64,000 nucleotides of DNA from Berghia stephanieae (GCA_034508935.3 CM067443.1:107157884-107221883), one strand, 5' to 3'; numbered from the stretch's first letter, positions 11,190 to 24,371 are shown. A program made the numbers and translations. Notes: generated by a model from the sequence alone, not told the origin.

Positions 11190-11931
11190 AAATCACTTTT
11201 CCTCTTTTTTTTTTTTTGTCTGACTAGGAATGATTCTAGGTACTTGGTTCTGAGTGACTTGAGGTCAGTGATGAAGTCTAGCCCTGACATACCAGCATTT
11301 CAGGGTACCGTCACTGGTACTGGGAATGCCTGATATGACCTTTGCTTGGTTCCAACAGGATAATAAGATAAATGCTCTCCAAAATCATTCACTATAAGGA
11401 GACTGTCTTAACTGTCATCTTGTCTTTGCAAACTACCTGCCTAATCTCATGGTATCTGTCTAGAACCGGAAATTAATGTCATTGAGACTGATTAATACCT
11501 CTTAACTTATGGAATTTTTCAATGTCCTGTAAAATATCCTTTAAGAGTTCCTTGTTTGAAAGGCATGTGATCTTACATCCATTAGTATAAGATTAATATT
11601 TTTATCATCATCATCATCATCACCATCATAACCATTACAAGAAAAGCCCTCATTACGAAATAGTCCAGCACTAAATAAATAGTGGATTGCCATGTAGCAC
11701 ACTACAGAATGCCAATCTATATCACATTCCTTTTAATTTTAAGTAGCTTTTTAGTCTTAAAAAATAGGAGCTTTCCTAAATAATATACAATAAACAGGCT
11801 TTATTTTGCAGTCACGTGACATAGCTCCCCTTTCATAATAGATTATTATTATTAAAAGAAAAAAAAATCCTAAATAAAATCAAGAAACCAAAATTTATGA
11901 ATATTCTTTTAATGTCAATGAAAAGAACCAA
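11190..11931. other. 3' flank of ZZZ3, no gene seen
   Basis: AT-rich DNA between the LTR element and the ZZZ3 stop codon. It holds a short (ATC)n run near 11605 and a ZZZ3 polyadenylation signal candidate at 11800. Confidence 0.6.
11800..11805 (-). promoter_or_regulatory. ZZZ3: Candidate polyadenylation signal of ZZZ3
   Basis: TTTATT on the plus strand reads AATAAA on the minus strand, about 130 bases past the ZZZ3 stop codon. Confidence 0.5.
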
Positions 11932-12067
11932 TCAATTTGCAGGCATGTAGTTTGAATCCAGGTAGTTATAGTCATATTTGGTGAAGCTCATGTAGTCTGT
12001 GTCCAAACACGGTGTGGTAACTGGCTGAAGTCTGTGGCTAGAATTATGTATTTCTTGTTCGAAGGGA
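11932..12067 (-). CDS. ZZZ3: ZZZ3 exon 8 (C terminus)
   Basis: The acceptor is 'ctgcttcag'. The exon completes a phase-2 codon, supplies the last ZZ-finger ligands (HNSSH) and ends in [12 protein letters not shown]-stop, a motif also present at the end of vertebrate ZZZ3. Confidence 0.93.
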
Positions 12068-15000
12068 CTGAAGCAGGAGAGAAGAAAATCAAGAAAAAAA
12101 ATATTGCAATAATATTGATCAAAAATTTATAATAAATTGGCTGTGAAATAAATCGGATACTTACAAAAGAAGTAATAAGTGGAAGGATGTATTTTTTCCC
12201 TCAGCTGTATTGATGCAAAATGAGATTGACATCCAAAATATTGAAATTTCAAAATTTATTGAAATATGATGGAATAAATTTACACTTGAGCACAGAAATC
12301 TCGAACAAGCCGGGACCAGGACTATTTGTTCGAGATTTCTGTGCTTTTGAGTTTTCTGTGGTGAGTATTTTACAGAGGATAGGAAGGAGGTAAATGTGGG
12401 TGGTCTTGATAAAAGTCATATTATAATAATAACTCCCGTTATTGTGAACTTTGTCAAGAGTCGACAGTGGAACAATTCAATTTCCTTTTCATGACCATCT
12501 TTTACAAAATTATGAAGAGAGTTTTCACTGGTGTTGCATTTAGTGTGTCTAATCTTGATCAGTTACAGAAATGGAATGACAATTCCCACTACATGTACTT
12601 GATAAAAAGACAAAGCTAGCCTATCAGATTGTGGATTACACACTCAGCATGTGACATCAATATCTACAAATACGGTACCTAAAATCACTACTATCACTAT
12701 CACTCCTCATTTAACACCCTCTCGCTCTTTCCTCTTACCCATAGCAGGCTAAAGAGAGAGAGAGGGCATTGCTCTCACCCCACCTTCCCCACCCCTATTT
12801 GTTTGTTACTGCCTAAGGCAATCCATCCCAATGATACAGGTCGTTGGGATGGATACCATAATGCTATGGTACTGGCATCTCAGATTAACTACCATAAAGT
12901 GAGGTAACGATGGAGTGATGGGTGGTGTGCATAAGACTCTGGTCAAATATGCTTCGCGATTTCCCAGTTCAGTTCAGCATGCACACACACACATAAACAC
13001 ACACACACAATATATGGCACACACACACACACACGTAACATATTAACTGACACTTAGCGCTACGGGGGAGAGTGATGGCATCTTTTGTTTACGTTCAACA
13101 GAAACAATTCGCAAAAATAATTCAATGGACTGCAAGGGATGTCCAGTTTGTTCGAGATTTCCATGTTGGCCCCGGAAAGTATTCGGGATTTTTCCTGTTG
13201 CCAATACTAACAAAATAGAGGGATTAAAACGGGGAATTGTACCGAATTTCAGATTTCTGTGCTCGAGTGTATTTATACAAGAACGCAATCCAACCAATCA
13301 AAACAAAAAGAAAAGCAAACTACAGTGGTGACCGCCTAAATGTCCGTTTTGCCCTAGTACCTGCTTTCTCTGCAAAACAGAATTTTATTTTCTAAATGCC
13401 CGCTTTTAAAAACTAATTCTGCCTGAGGGCTCGCTATGACAACTTTACAGTGTTTTTTTTTTTAATCTCCCAAAACTGGCACAATTTCACAATGTGGACA
13501 GTCTTGTTTCACATAAAGAAAAGAGACCCCCCCCCCCCCACCCCTCTCTCCCCTGACTTCTATTGGATGGCAAAGGACAAGTTACCGACATCCAAGCGTC
13601 CCTTTGTCTTACTACAAGTCTCCACCCAGAAGTCCTAATCGACTGTCAACAACTTTGTCCTTTTGTTCGCTCCTCCCATTCTGCTTAATGATTAGCTCAC
13701 ACGAGCCCCCCATCCCTCATCTAGCGTTCTCCTTTCCATCACTACTACCCCTCCCCCCCTTCTGCCCCATCCCTCATAAAGCCTTCTCTCAATCCACCAT
13801 GCCCCTCCCACACTAATAAATTGTTGACACGTTTGTGTCAATCAAGTGTGATAACGAACTGTGGTGGTGACCCGCAACATTACGGAAATCTTGCTGCTAG
13901 ATGTTGACCAGGCATTGAGAAATGAGTCGTGAGAACAAGGATTCATGGGAGGCATGGTCATCTCATATCCTATAGACGTCGCTTATGGATTGGTACAATG
14001 GTGCTAGGATTCAAAATCCAGTTTTCAACGAGATCTCATGGGTGCCCCCACCTTCTAATTTATTTGGGGTTTTTTTTTGTTCCAAAATTAAAAAAAAAAA
14101 AATCAAACATTAAGAATACTAATAAAAAACTAAAGCAAAAAAAATTTTTTTTAAAGAACATAGAAGCAAAATAAATAAATAGATAAACAAATAAATAAAT
14201 TAATCAAAATAAATAGAATAATAAAATCTTTCAAACCGGCCATAATCAGGGGAGATCACTGATTACCTACGATGGTATGCTCCAATCAAGTTCATTATTT
14301 TTCTCTCCATTGACTAAATCATCGAATTGCCTGATTTGCCTAAAACTAAATACCCATTTTTTATTCTCCCCGAACCCTGGGCTTGCTAAAAATACACATA
14401 AGATATTAGTAAACACTAAGCTGTTTAAAGCTATGGAAAGTTATTAATGTTAATGTTCTAATGTGAAACAAAAACTGAATACAACAGCCTTCAAAAAAGA
14501 ATAAAATACTTAAGTGATATTTTGGATTTAAATTCTTTTTTTCAGCCAATAATTTACACGGTAAAATGATATGTAAAATAGACAGGGGTAAAGGTCAATC
14601 ACATTTAGTTAGGATGAATGATGTAAAATAATTATTATTCTACATTCATTGATTAAAATACCCTGCTCCGACCTTTCTGTATTTTACATATCATGTTATA
14701 GTGTTTATTGCTTTTGTTATTTATGATGGTAGTTGGCAAATTAACTTCAACCAAAGGGAAATGATACTACATTAACAAGGAACAAGAACAGATTTACCTT
14801 GGTACTCAACAATCTATCTGAAATCTTGCCATAGATAATACAGCATGATATTCCAGGATGTATGAAGACATTTTGTATGAAAAAAAATCCCAGACTACTG
14901 ACGATTCAAAATTGTCTTAAAATTCAAAGTATACTACAGTCTCAGTTTTTCATTTTTCATACAAAGATTTCAATTCATTCTGTTATTGGAGCTCTACATC

Positions 15001-18000
15001 CTGGCATAAAGGCTGTTGCTTTCACACAGACAACTTATAACACATCAAAATTGGAAAATATGTAAGAATAAATGAAAAACTTACACTTCACTGCAATCAT
15101 CACAGAAATCGTATGACAGTTCAGAAGGACAATCAATGCAATGCCACCGAGTGCCTACAATGGGTTCACAGCCGCAGTTATCACACTGAAAAAGAAAATT
15201 AAAAGAAAAAATTATGACCATTATTACAGTTAAGACCGGTTACTGGAACCACTTAATCAAAACATCTGCTTAATTCTGTCTAAGACAGAACTTCCAAAAT
15301 GTAATTTTTACTGGTTCATCGGAACCCATGCAAGTTAATACAATTTCAGAGCTGTACCAAACTTTCTTTGCCTTTTCTGTTCAATTAATCCTTCAAAAAT
15401 TGTTCCAATTAATAAGCTTCGACTGTAACTAAAATAAAACTGTGGTACTAACATTCAATTCAGTTCACATTTTAAAATAATTTAGTCAATTTTTCAAAAT
15501 ACAATGTAGGAAAACAATCTTTACTTTAATTGCATCTGGGGTTGGAGTTAAATTTATTTCTAAAGACTCAATGGAAACATTTGGAGGCCTCAATAGTTCA
15601 ATTGGCTCATAAGCAAAAGACTGGTTTCCAATCTGTCACAGTTTTTTTTTTATCCAGAGCTCCACCTGGCAGTGATAAAGCAGCTGTTTTCTTGACAATA
15701 GACTAGCATCTCATCCAAAACGATCATTAGTATTTGTTACTGTCTGCTTAACAGCATAGAAAAAATGAGATAAAATCCAGTTCCAGGACCCATATGGATC
15801 TGAAAAACAATTTTATAGAAACTTTTGTGGAAAGCAAAACTTTATTAAACATTTGGTATAACGGTTTCACAAGATAATACTGTTAAACTGATTTTTTACC
15901 TTAAAGCCAATATGTCTGGTTAAAGCCCTTTTCTCTTGAGCCATTTTTTCTCTTCTGAAACTTTTTAATTTTTGAAGTTCTTTATATTCTGGAGTATTTT
16001 TAAGTGATGGGGGGAAGCTTTCATCATCCTGTTGGTCACAGATAAAAATACTTAATTAGTATATCACCATTCATAGATTAAAACATAATCAAAGGTTTAA
16101 AGAATACTTCATCTTGTAGATACACATAACCTCACGCTTTGGGAGGATCAACACAAAGGTCTGTGTTTACAGTAAGATGTTATACATAACACATCACATC
16201 ACATCACAAGAACACATGCACTGCAGTCCGCTTAAGATAAACTCCCGGGGACCAGAAAAACAGTTTATCTCATCCAAAATACAAGGGGAACAACCCTTCA
16301 GCAACTACAAGATGAGACAATGGGGAAGGAAAGGCATCATACACAAAGGCAAAAAACCCATATGTTCACGTGCATGCGTGAGTGTGTGCGTCAAGTGGCG
16401 ACATTCTTGTGTATTTCAGTGAATCTGCACACACCATACACTCGAATAATATAGCTAGTGTTGTTTCGCAATGCGATGAGGAGACAAAAAGATGGGAAAT
16501 GAGAGATAATACTCCTTTGCTTATCCCAGTCCGGCAAATCCAGATTGATGAGTTTATCTTATCCGGACTAGCTTGGGGACAGAGTTTATCTTAAACTTTT
16601 TGAATTACTAATGATGTAGAGCAGAAAAATCGGAACCAGCCTCAGATTTTAATTTAAGCGAGAGTTTATCTTAACACATAGGCTTGAGTTGTCCCCAGGC
16701 TTCAAGCATTTTGTTGAATAATTTGGGTCATCCAGTGTCGATGACTTCTGGTGAATTTTTAATCATGTCGCTTGTTTGTTTTGACTAAGTTGGATGTATG
16801 GTGGGAATTTAATATTCCTTGTCATTTGCTCGTTTTTCTGTAGTTCACTAAAGTTTTGAGCAATAGATATAAAAAAAGATTTGTAATGTTTGTGTGTGAT
16901 AAGTAGTCATTTGTGATGCGTTGCATAGTTGTTCTCTTTGATTTAAATTATGATGCAATATCCACTAAACGTGCTTTCAAAGTGCTTTAAAAGTGGTCAC
17001 TACGCAACGGCAACACTTAACATGTAAGACAAGAAATGTCGCCTGTAAGGTTTTTAATTTCCGACAGAGACAACGTTGTTAATGGCCGGTACTCTTTTTA
17101 CACAAGATTATGGTGAGAGAATGTGAGTAAAGAGCCTTTTACATGGACTCACAATGTGCTATTCAGAGCAGGGCTCAAGCCCTGACCTATTGTATTGGTC
17201 TTAAGGCAAAATACCACTAGACCACATAGCCACACTCTGGACCTTTTCTATTGCGTTGATGTCTTTGTGAAAGTCAGCAGTCTTCGACTTAATAAACATT
17301 TACAACTAACTTCTGCATACTGAAAGCCTAAAATCATCTTCATCCCAAATAACCAATTCATGAGGAAATATCTAGTTATATTCTTCAAAATGAAACATTC
17401 ATCCGACTGTTTTCCTCTTAGCTAAAGACCCCGAGCAGTCTCCTGACAAAAACAAATGTACACATTCAGAACAAGGGCACAAAGCCACATGGAGGGACAA
17501 ATGACAAGGTAATAAAAGAGACAGCAAAGGTAGCCTAATATAGAACCCCCCCCCCCCCCCCCCCCATTTAGTTCTTGAGGTTGACGTTGTCACCCCCTGA
17601 TCCTTCCCCTAAAACCAAAACAAATGTAGTATTATTTTATTTTCTCTATGTTAAAAACAGAAGATAATGAAAAGAATTACACATTTATATCAATATTACG
17701 GAGCTACAACCAAAGTGAATTGTGTCCATATTAAACTGATGGATAGACTTCCACCAATGACAGTGATATATATATAAATTATAAAAACAAAAACCATGAA
17801 ATAACAGTGCTCAACTTTTTGATAAAAGGAGCTATTTATAAAACATTAGATAACACTTGAAACAATGTTGTAGAAGTTAAATAATCTTGAAATGTTTTAT
17901 AAATAAGTATATTTGTAGTCACAAATTATTTTGACTCTAATTACCGAGGAATCATCTTTCTGACTTGCAATTTCTGACAATGATGGCGTGTCTTCTGTGT

Positions 18001-21000
18001 AACTGCCTGCCCCTGAAGCTGAAAAAGGAATCCCAGAATCCTCGCCTTCTTCACCCATCCAAACAGGAGGCACATGTGATTGCAGGAAAGTGGAGGAGCT
18101 TGTGTACAGGCGGTTGTATCGATGATGTCGATGAGATCCCTGGTAGTTTAAGACACATAAAAGAATAATAAATGGCGCAAAAGAAAAAAGAAAACCATTT
18201 TCATAATAAAGTCATACCCTCAAGCCATAAATCAACATGAGTGAAACTTTAGGAGTACATGAAAAATTGTATGCAAATAGTAAAATAAATACAGTGCAAC
18301 CTCTAGATAATGACACTCCTGAAAAACGACAACCCTTGGATAGCAACATTGACCCCTAGTCCCCAATTTTTTGCTATATATTATTAGTAATAAAAAACCC
18401 CAATAAATAAATAAATATATATATATACATATATATTTATATATAATATATATATACAATATTATATGCTCTAATTAACTTTCTTGAGCACTCTTAGATC
18501 TACAGGACCAGGAATCCACCAGTCCATAGAAATACAGACCTGCCAACCCTTCACATTCCAAAAGTGAAATCAGAACGCCTAAAAATAGGAATTTGAGACA
18601 TAAAATAGAAATTTCACCTTTTGAACACCCCCCCCCCCCCTCTCTTCACTCTTTTTTATTCTTACCATTATCATCATTTTTGAAAATCGGAATTTTAGAG
18701 ACAATGGCGGAATTTGTACAAAAAGGAAGAGTATATATGACATTCAATGAATGTGATGAGAAGTTGATCAACTTAAAATTTATGATTCAGGGGTTGAATA
18801 AAACTTTAACTCAATTTCTATTGTCTAAATAGACAATACATTTTCCACTTCGTAAGAGAACCAAGGAGATTTTTATGTAGGCAAGGAGAGATATTTTCTG
18901 CATTTAATATCATAAATTTTACTCACTTATCATAGAATTATTTCCCAATGTTAAGAGCAGAATATGGCTGATATAAATTTAAAGAACTTGATTGTATTCA
19001 AAATAATGAGAGGAACCACTAACTGGTATTGATTCCATGCAAGTACTCCCACTTCATTGTCACACTCACTTACCGGCAGGTTGACACGCAACCCATATGT
19101 GCTAAAAATGATGGTGTCTTTTTTCGATGGGATTTGACGAAACAAATCTGATTTTTTGATAAAATTATCACTATGTCTAATCGATCTCATAATACACGCA
19201 AACGATCTTCATGTCAATTGTAAACACCATGCAAAATTTGGTGACGATTGTGGCCCAGTGATTTCAGAGCCTTAGTGTTACTAAAATTCCAATTTTCCAA
19301 CTGTATAATAAGAAAATTTTAAATGCATGATATCATTAGATATTATACAATATTTACCCTTTGTGTATGTGCTGCCAAATTTGGCATTCGACCAGGTACA
19401 GGAAGACCCTCTTTGGCAAGTCTCACAAAATATTTCTGTACTCTGCTAGCAACCTGGGACAAGATAGAAAATATATATTTGAACTTAATTGCAATTTTAC
19501 TTTCAGCATTATTGATGTAATTTAAAAACAATATACATTTTAATAAAGGGGAAAAATAAGCAAAAATCAAACAAAGGGACTATTGGAGTTGAGAAAGAAA
19601 TATTTTTGTCACTCATGATTATAGGGTTGTCTGAAAAAAGACTATATGATTAGGGACTACCTATAAAACATTTGGGAAAATTTCTACATTAGGTATGTAA
19701 GAACAGTCAATGACAAGATTGAGGCCTTCCTCATACCGTCAGGAGAAAGACATGGGTATGTCTTGCCACCTATATTTTTCATAATATACATAAACAAGAT
19801 CTGTATGGTTGTATATTTGGATCCCATCCCAAGTCCCTAAACAAATACAGTTCACTCCGGATAATCGCAACACCTTGGGATCAGCGAAAATGTTGCGATT
19901 AACCAAAGTTGCAATTAACCGAAGCTGAGTGTCCAGTCTACTATTGCACCATTTTACACATTAGAGGAAAACACAAACCAGTTGTTGTGAACATTGTTCT
20001 TAGTCCACCACAGACTGGGCAATATGATTGAATAAAAAAAACAACATATGACAGGCCTGTATAGATTTGTCAAGCAAAAGCAGCTTTGATGCAGGTCGGC
20101 GTCTTATTCAGATTGGATTCACTTTCACTCTTTTGTTCTTAACATTTGTAAGAGTCAAATAGTTCAGCGTGATGAGAGACAATATAGCTCTCACCAAACT
20201 CATTGATCACAATGCACAATTGTCAATCCAAAACAAGGGATATCGCTCAGTCTCTCTTTACAACTGTCATTGTCTACCTGTTGTAAAGACTATGCCCAGC
20301 CCCCTCGCCTCCTATCTAATGGCCACAGATTACATCACAAACCCATACTGCAAAGCCCCTCTTTTGTCTCTCTAATAAAGCGGTGACACAATACTATAGC
20401 ATTAAATCCCGCTCACTCTCGATTTTTCAACTTATCATGATTTCTTCCATGATGAAATTTAATCATGATATTTTGTTAGATTGATTTCTTGAATTTACAA
20501 CTTTTGAGGGCGAAAATTTGTTGCGATTAACCGAAGTTTGTTGCAATTAACTAGTGACTTTAATATAAAATTAATTCCGTTTCTTGGGACATATTGTGAT
20601 TAACCGAAAGTTGCAATTAACCGAGTTGCGATTATCCGGAGTGCTGTCTTCACTTTAGCAAAACATATCTCTCATTATAATAGACATCAAATACATAGAA
20701 TACTTCATCTAAAATTATGCTACCAATGCCAAACATGTTTACTCGCATGACATAAAAAAAAAAAGAAAAATACTGCGACAAAAGTGCCTAAGCAAAAGCT
20801 GTCCAGGTCACCCAGAAGATACATTGTAGTAAGAAATAAAAGAATGGACTGGTCCCAGTAATGCAATGTATGGAACAGAAACAAATTAAGTAGTTTGGAC
20901 TGGAATGAATACCAATACACTGCCCCAAAGATGCACCTGAGAATTCCAGGCAAATGAAACAGAGGCAGAAGAAAATGATGTTGTGATAATATGAAGGATA

Positions 21001-23573
21001 CCTTATAGGACAGCATAATACCACCATACAGACTGCTTCCAAGCTTCCAATTTACCCCACACCAAGGCACTGCATTTCTCTCAACACCAGAAAGATAAGA
21101 AGAAGCTGAAATAAGTAAGACCCATAAATCACTCCTTGCAGTCATGGTGTACCATGATATTAATATAATAAAGCTGACTAAAAAATGTTTTCACACTATC
21201 TCATGAGTCCAATACCTTAGCAGGTAGTCCTTCAGAGTATGGGTGCCAGCAGGAAGAAGTGCTGGAACCTGAAACTAAAGTCTCGACACTTTGCCAAACC
21301 TGAAAATGTTCCTACTGAAAATGTGGCCTTAACTTTACTCTTATTTCATCAACGTTTTTATGCTATTAGGTTATTTTACTCAAAACAATGGAACCGGAGG
21401 TATTTGACTCTGAGATATTGCGAAACCGGAATTCCGGCATGAACCGAAAAACTGGCACCCATGTTTCAGAGCCATAAGGCCCATGGAGCCAGAATTTATC
21501 CCGGTTTCTATAGCATGAAACAGACAAGAGCAATTTCTTGCTACCCTTTTGATAGGATACCAGTCTATCGCACAGTACTCTCCACAAGACCTAACAGATC
21601 CAGCTACCCAATAACTGCTTGGTGGACAGGGGGTCAGAAAAAAAAATCTCAACTTCAACTGTGAAGCGAGTGATTTATCAACTGAACTATCAAGAGCCCT
21701 GCAACACCTTAGGTGGAACTTAATTTTATGGTCAATTACAGAAATAGCAAGTTTAACATAAGAGAGGTAAACGTTCTTGACAGAGAAAGTCTACCTTTTA
21801 TATACTACCTGAATAGGGGTCCTGTTTCCCAAGGCATCAGCAATTTTACTCCATCTTCGGGATTCAACTTCTTCTGGGGGAAACTGTATCAAGAGTCTTT
21901 CCAGTCTGTTAGACGTATTCATATTATTAGTGATAATTCTAAGAAGAATAAAAAAGACTTAACCTAAATTAAACTTTTGAAAACTAGAATCATTCTTTTT
22001 CCCCCAAAAATAATTACAAAACCTTCTAGTACAATTTCACTCTCGAGTTCACCTGAGGTCTTGCAAAGTGTAAAATGGTAATAAGTATTAGCCCTATATA
22101 TAATCTTATTCTCACAATCTGAGGGTAAATTTGGTGAAAGACATTTTCTATCTTCATAATGGTACTCAACAATGCATAATTTGAAAATCTAAATGTCTCT
22201 AAAATCTGGACAAATTCCTAGAATAAGAGTATTTGAATTATTTGAGAAGTGACTGTACATATCGAAGTGACTATACATATCGAAGTGACTGTACCTATCA
22301 CTTTAAAAACAAATACCTTTGCTGCTCCTCTTCAGTCCACAATTGATTGAATGTTTCTGGCTTACTGCTGTCTTTAGCTCTGCCTCTCACAACGACAACC
22401 GAAGGATCACTGTCATTACTTGGTGTATCAAACCCTTGAATAAGTTTTGATTTCAAAGCCCGTACAGCCTCACCTGAAATTAAAGAAAAAAGTTACTTTT
22501 TTCAACAATTCATTTTCATTCTTCACTCGTCTCATCCATTCTTTTTCATCAATGTGAAAAGATGAATTTGGGATCATACATTACAGCCGTAAGATTGAAT
22601 AGAATTATCTTTGAAAGAAATATAAAAATTGAGAGAAAAACAGAACTGCATCAACATTACAATTCTTTTAGTGAAAACAGTTAGGACTCTCATTGGTAAC
22701 CCAAATAAATTTTTTTTTTAGTGGATAAATTAGTGATTACAAAAAGATTTGAATTGGAATTTAAAGATTTATATTATTCTTCCTCTAAAAGACATTTCGT
22801 ATTTTGAAATAATAGCCAATGCAAAAATAAAAATCAATATAATATAGTACTTCTGTTGCAGGCTGAGCTGTTTGTAACTCAAAGGCAGATGATGATTTGT
22901 AAACATTATCCTATGGTTAAATCATATGTCACAGCATGTCTTTTCAAATTTTAAAAAATTACTTCTACCAAGAAACCAACTTTCACAAGGCAACACCAGA
23001 ACATTAAAATAAAGAATTTAAAAATGAGATGGTCTAGAAGCCTGAACAGCAGGGAGAACAAGAAATAAAAAATTCTCTCAAAAGTTAGGTCAGCGGTCAC
23101 CAATAACGAAAGCGACAAAAATGATCCGCTGCTCAAATTTCTTTTTTCTTTTTAAAAATTGTGATTCCATGATTATCATATTATAACTGTAACTCACCAC
23201 CTCCATCATTATCATTCTTCTTGTTTCGAGTCATGTGTCGTTTATTACCAAATGATGTGAAGTCAACACTGTTTGTGTAATTATCCCAATTGATTTCAGG
23301 GAGTGATGGAATGATTTGTGGTCTTGGCAATTTGGTAGATTTTCCCCTTTGAAGATCTTCCACAAAACCCATTGGATTTTCTAAAGCTTTGTTTTGAGCT
23401 TTGTGAAGAGTCTCAATGTCCTGGGCAGCCAATTGCCTTTGAGATTCCAGTAAGGCAATGGTGTGAAGAAGATTTCTATAGTCTTCATTTTCCTTCAGTG
23501 CAACATGATCTGATTCAAAGTAATACGGCTGACTAATGTCATCATATTTGAAGCCTGATTCAGATTTAGCCAT
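11932..23573 (-). CDS. ZZZ3: ZZZ3/Atac1 ortholog: SANT and ZZ-finger subunit of the ATAC complex (8 exons, 428 aa)
   Basis: The joined exons 23573-23198, 22473-22317, 21905-21809, 19453-19358, 18139-17945, 16028-15900, 15185-15085 and 12067-11932 give one open frame of 428 codons plus TGA, with GT-AG borders throughout. Family hallmarks: [10 protein letters not shown] (residues 17-26), [14 protein letters not shown] opening the SANT domain (about 165-225), ASRVQKYF and [21 protein letters not shown], a ZZ finger with C351, C354, C366, C369, C378, C381 and H391, H395, and the C-terminal motif [12 protein letters not shown]. In animals ZZZ3 belongs to the nuclear ATAC acetyltransferase complex and its ZZ domain binds the histone H3 tail (family knowledge). 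Vertebrate ZZZ3 is about 900 residues; this short form resembles fly Atac1. The first ATG follows an in-frame TAG in the same exon. Confidence 0.96.
12283..13269. mobile_element. TA-flanked inverted-repeat DNA transposon (family CACTTGAGCACAG)
   Basis: The left end CACTTGAGCACAGAAATCTC and the right end, its near reverse complement (GATTTCTGTGCTCGAGTG), are both flanked by TA (12281-12282 and 13270-13271). It is about 990 bp long, lies in the last ZZZ3 intron and has no transposase frame. A TA target points to the Tc1/mariner-pogo group. Confidence 0.72.
12979..13034. repeat. (CA)n microsatellite
   Basis: Interrupted CA dinucleotide run inside the TIR element. Confidence 0.85.
13270..15084. 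other. Intronic sequence of ZZZ3 (intron 7), nothing further recognised
   Basis: A pyrimidine-rich segment with long C runs (13500-13815) and an A-rich segment (14085-14215) are visible. No conserved exon was found on either strand. Confidence 0.5.
15085..15185 (-). CDS. ZZZ3: ZZZ3 exon 7 (ZZ zinc finger)
   Basis: It encodes [16 protein letters not shown] and DFCDDCSE, the six-cysteine core of the ZZ finger. Acceptor 'ctttttcag', donor GTAAGT; it ends in phase 2. Confidence 0.95.
15237..15425. mobile_element. Short TA-flanked MITE (family CAGTTAAGACCGGTTA)
   Basis: The left end CAGTTAAGACCGGTTACTGG pairs with the reverse complement of the right end (CAGTCGAAGCTTATTAATTG), and TA stands on both sides (15235-15236, 15426-15427). 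It is about 190 bp and pogo/Tigger-like by termini. Confidence 0.6.
15900..16028 (-). CDS. ZZZ3: ZZZ3 exon 6
   Basis: The 43 codons read [20 protein letters not shown] ... HIGFK, matching the vertebrate DDESIP...PEYKEL...HVGFK segment just before the ZZ finger. Both borders are phase 0. Confidence 0.95.
16224..16675. mobile_element. Possible inverted-repeat element (GATAAACTC ends)
   Basis: 'CAGTCCGCTTAAGATAAACT' at the left and 'GAGAGTTTATCTTAAC' at the right are inverted. An internal repeat 'gagtttatcttatccggact' adds to this. Exact ends and target duplication are unclear. Confidence 0.4.
16945..17240 (-). mobile_element. tRNA-derived SINE (family 3), diverged
   Basis: On the minus strand it begins GTGTGGCTATGTGGTCTAGT (tRNA-like head with an A-box-like stretch), has a degenerate B box GGGCTTGAGCC, and ends TTTAGTGGATATTGCATC. 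It aligns along its length with the copy at 57940-58237. It lies in ZZZ3 intron 5. Confidence 0.72.
17945..18139 (-). CDS. ZZZ3: ZZZ3 exon 5
   Basis: The 65 codons begin [20 protein letters not shown] and contain [16 protein letters not shown], matching the vertebrate STFMTSHEPPVYMDEDDD segment between the SANT and ZZ domains. Both borders are phase 0. Confidence 0.93.
18292..18420. mobile_element. Fragment of the CAGTGCAAYCYCTGG TIR element
   Basis: TA precedes CAGTGCAACCTCTAGATAAT, and the next ~110 bases match the inverted right end of the element at 52167-53584. The other end is missing. Confidence 0.6.
19358..19453 (-). CDS. ZZZ3: ZZZ3 exon 4 (end of SANT domain)
   Basis: The 32 codons contain [12 protein letters not shown] and [17 protein letters not shown], nearly identical in pattern to vertebrate [12 protein letters not shown]...GIPVPGRTPNL. 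Both borders are phase 0. Confidence 0.95.
19848..20646. mobile_element. Tigger/pogo-like MITE, copy 1
   Basis: The left end after TA is CAGTTCACTCCGGATAATCG and the right end is the inverted sequence CGATTATCCGGAGTGCTG. Several internal 'GCAATTAACCGAAG' repeats run inward from each end. A second copy in opposite orientation lies at 29675-30399. No transposase frame is present. It sits in ZZZ3 intron 3. Confidence 0.78.
21809..21905 (-). CDS. ZZZ3: ZZZ3 exon 3 (SANT core)
   Basis: It encodes [20 protein letters not shown] and [12 protein letters not shown], the SANT helices of ZZZ3. It opens in phase 2 and closes in phase 0, with acceptor 'gtctaacag'. Confidence 0.95.
22317..22473 (-). CDS. 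ZZZ3: ZZZ3 exon 2
   Basis: It encodes [18 protein letters not shown], then [20 protein letters not shown] and WTEEEQQ, the start of the SANT domain. It opens in phase 1 and closes in phase 2. Confidence 0.94.
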
Positions 23574-23617
23574 TGCTCTATTTGATGGTCTCCAACTCCA
23601 ACACAATATCTATTTAC
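23198..23617 (-). CDS. ZZZ3: ZZZ3 exon 1 of the coding region, with start codon at 23573
   Basis: The exon begins at an acceptor ('ttcccacag'), so at least one 5' untranslated exon lies upstream. An in-frame TAG at 23612-23610 precedes the first ATG (23573), which fixes the protein start. It encodes [20 protein letters not shown] and the coiled-coil-like segment [20 protein letters not shown]. The donor is GTGAGT in phase 1. Confidence 0.93.
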
Positions 23618-24018
23618 CTGTGGGAAGAAAGAATATAATTGTAATAATTTTAACAAATAACTCAAAAATTGAATGATATGAGACAAATATTGCTCAATCC
23701 GCTTACAATGTAATCAGATGATAATAACATTTATTCCAACCAGTCATAAAACACTCTCTCTTTCAAACAAATACTACAGCATATAGGCAGACAGACATAT
23801 TATTATAGATAGATACATGGAAAAATTAAAGAGTGAATAGTATTGATAACAATGTTTGTTGGCTTGGCCTTTTGTACAATAGGTAGTTCATCCGTTTGGA
23901 ATGTAATGTATCATCATAATTCAAATAGGTTCAGTTCTATCAATTGATGGTAATACACATACACGAGGAATGCATGTGTCTATTTCCCTCTCTCCCTCTC
24001 TGTGTATGTGATATTAAG

Positions 24019-24020
24019 AA

Positions 24021-24093
<73 letters not shown>

Positions 24094-24112
24094 GAGAGAG
24101 AGAGAGAGAAAT
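24019..24112. repeat. (GA)n microsatellite
   Basis: About 90 bases of GA dinucleotide with few interruptions. Confidence 0.95.
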
Positions 24113-24329
24113 GGATAAAGAGATAAGGAAGGCAGAGGCTGAGAATAAAATTAAATATGAGTAGTTTCTTTGTCTCTCGTAGCAATAAGCACCATTGAAA
24201 ACAATGAATTTCATTAAACAACATGTATATACTTATTATTATCGCCATCATCATTATTAGTATTACTACTATTATTATACTCCTTAGTACATTCAGTATT
24301 TTGAGTACTTGCAAGTATGAGTGTACAAG

Positions 24330-24331
<2 letters not shown>

Positions 24332-24371
<40 letters not shown>

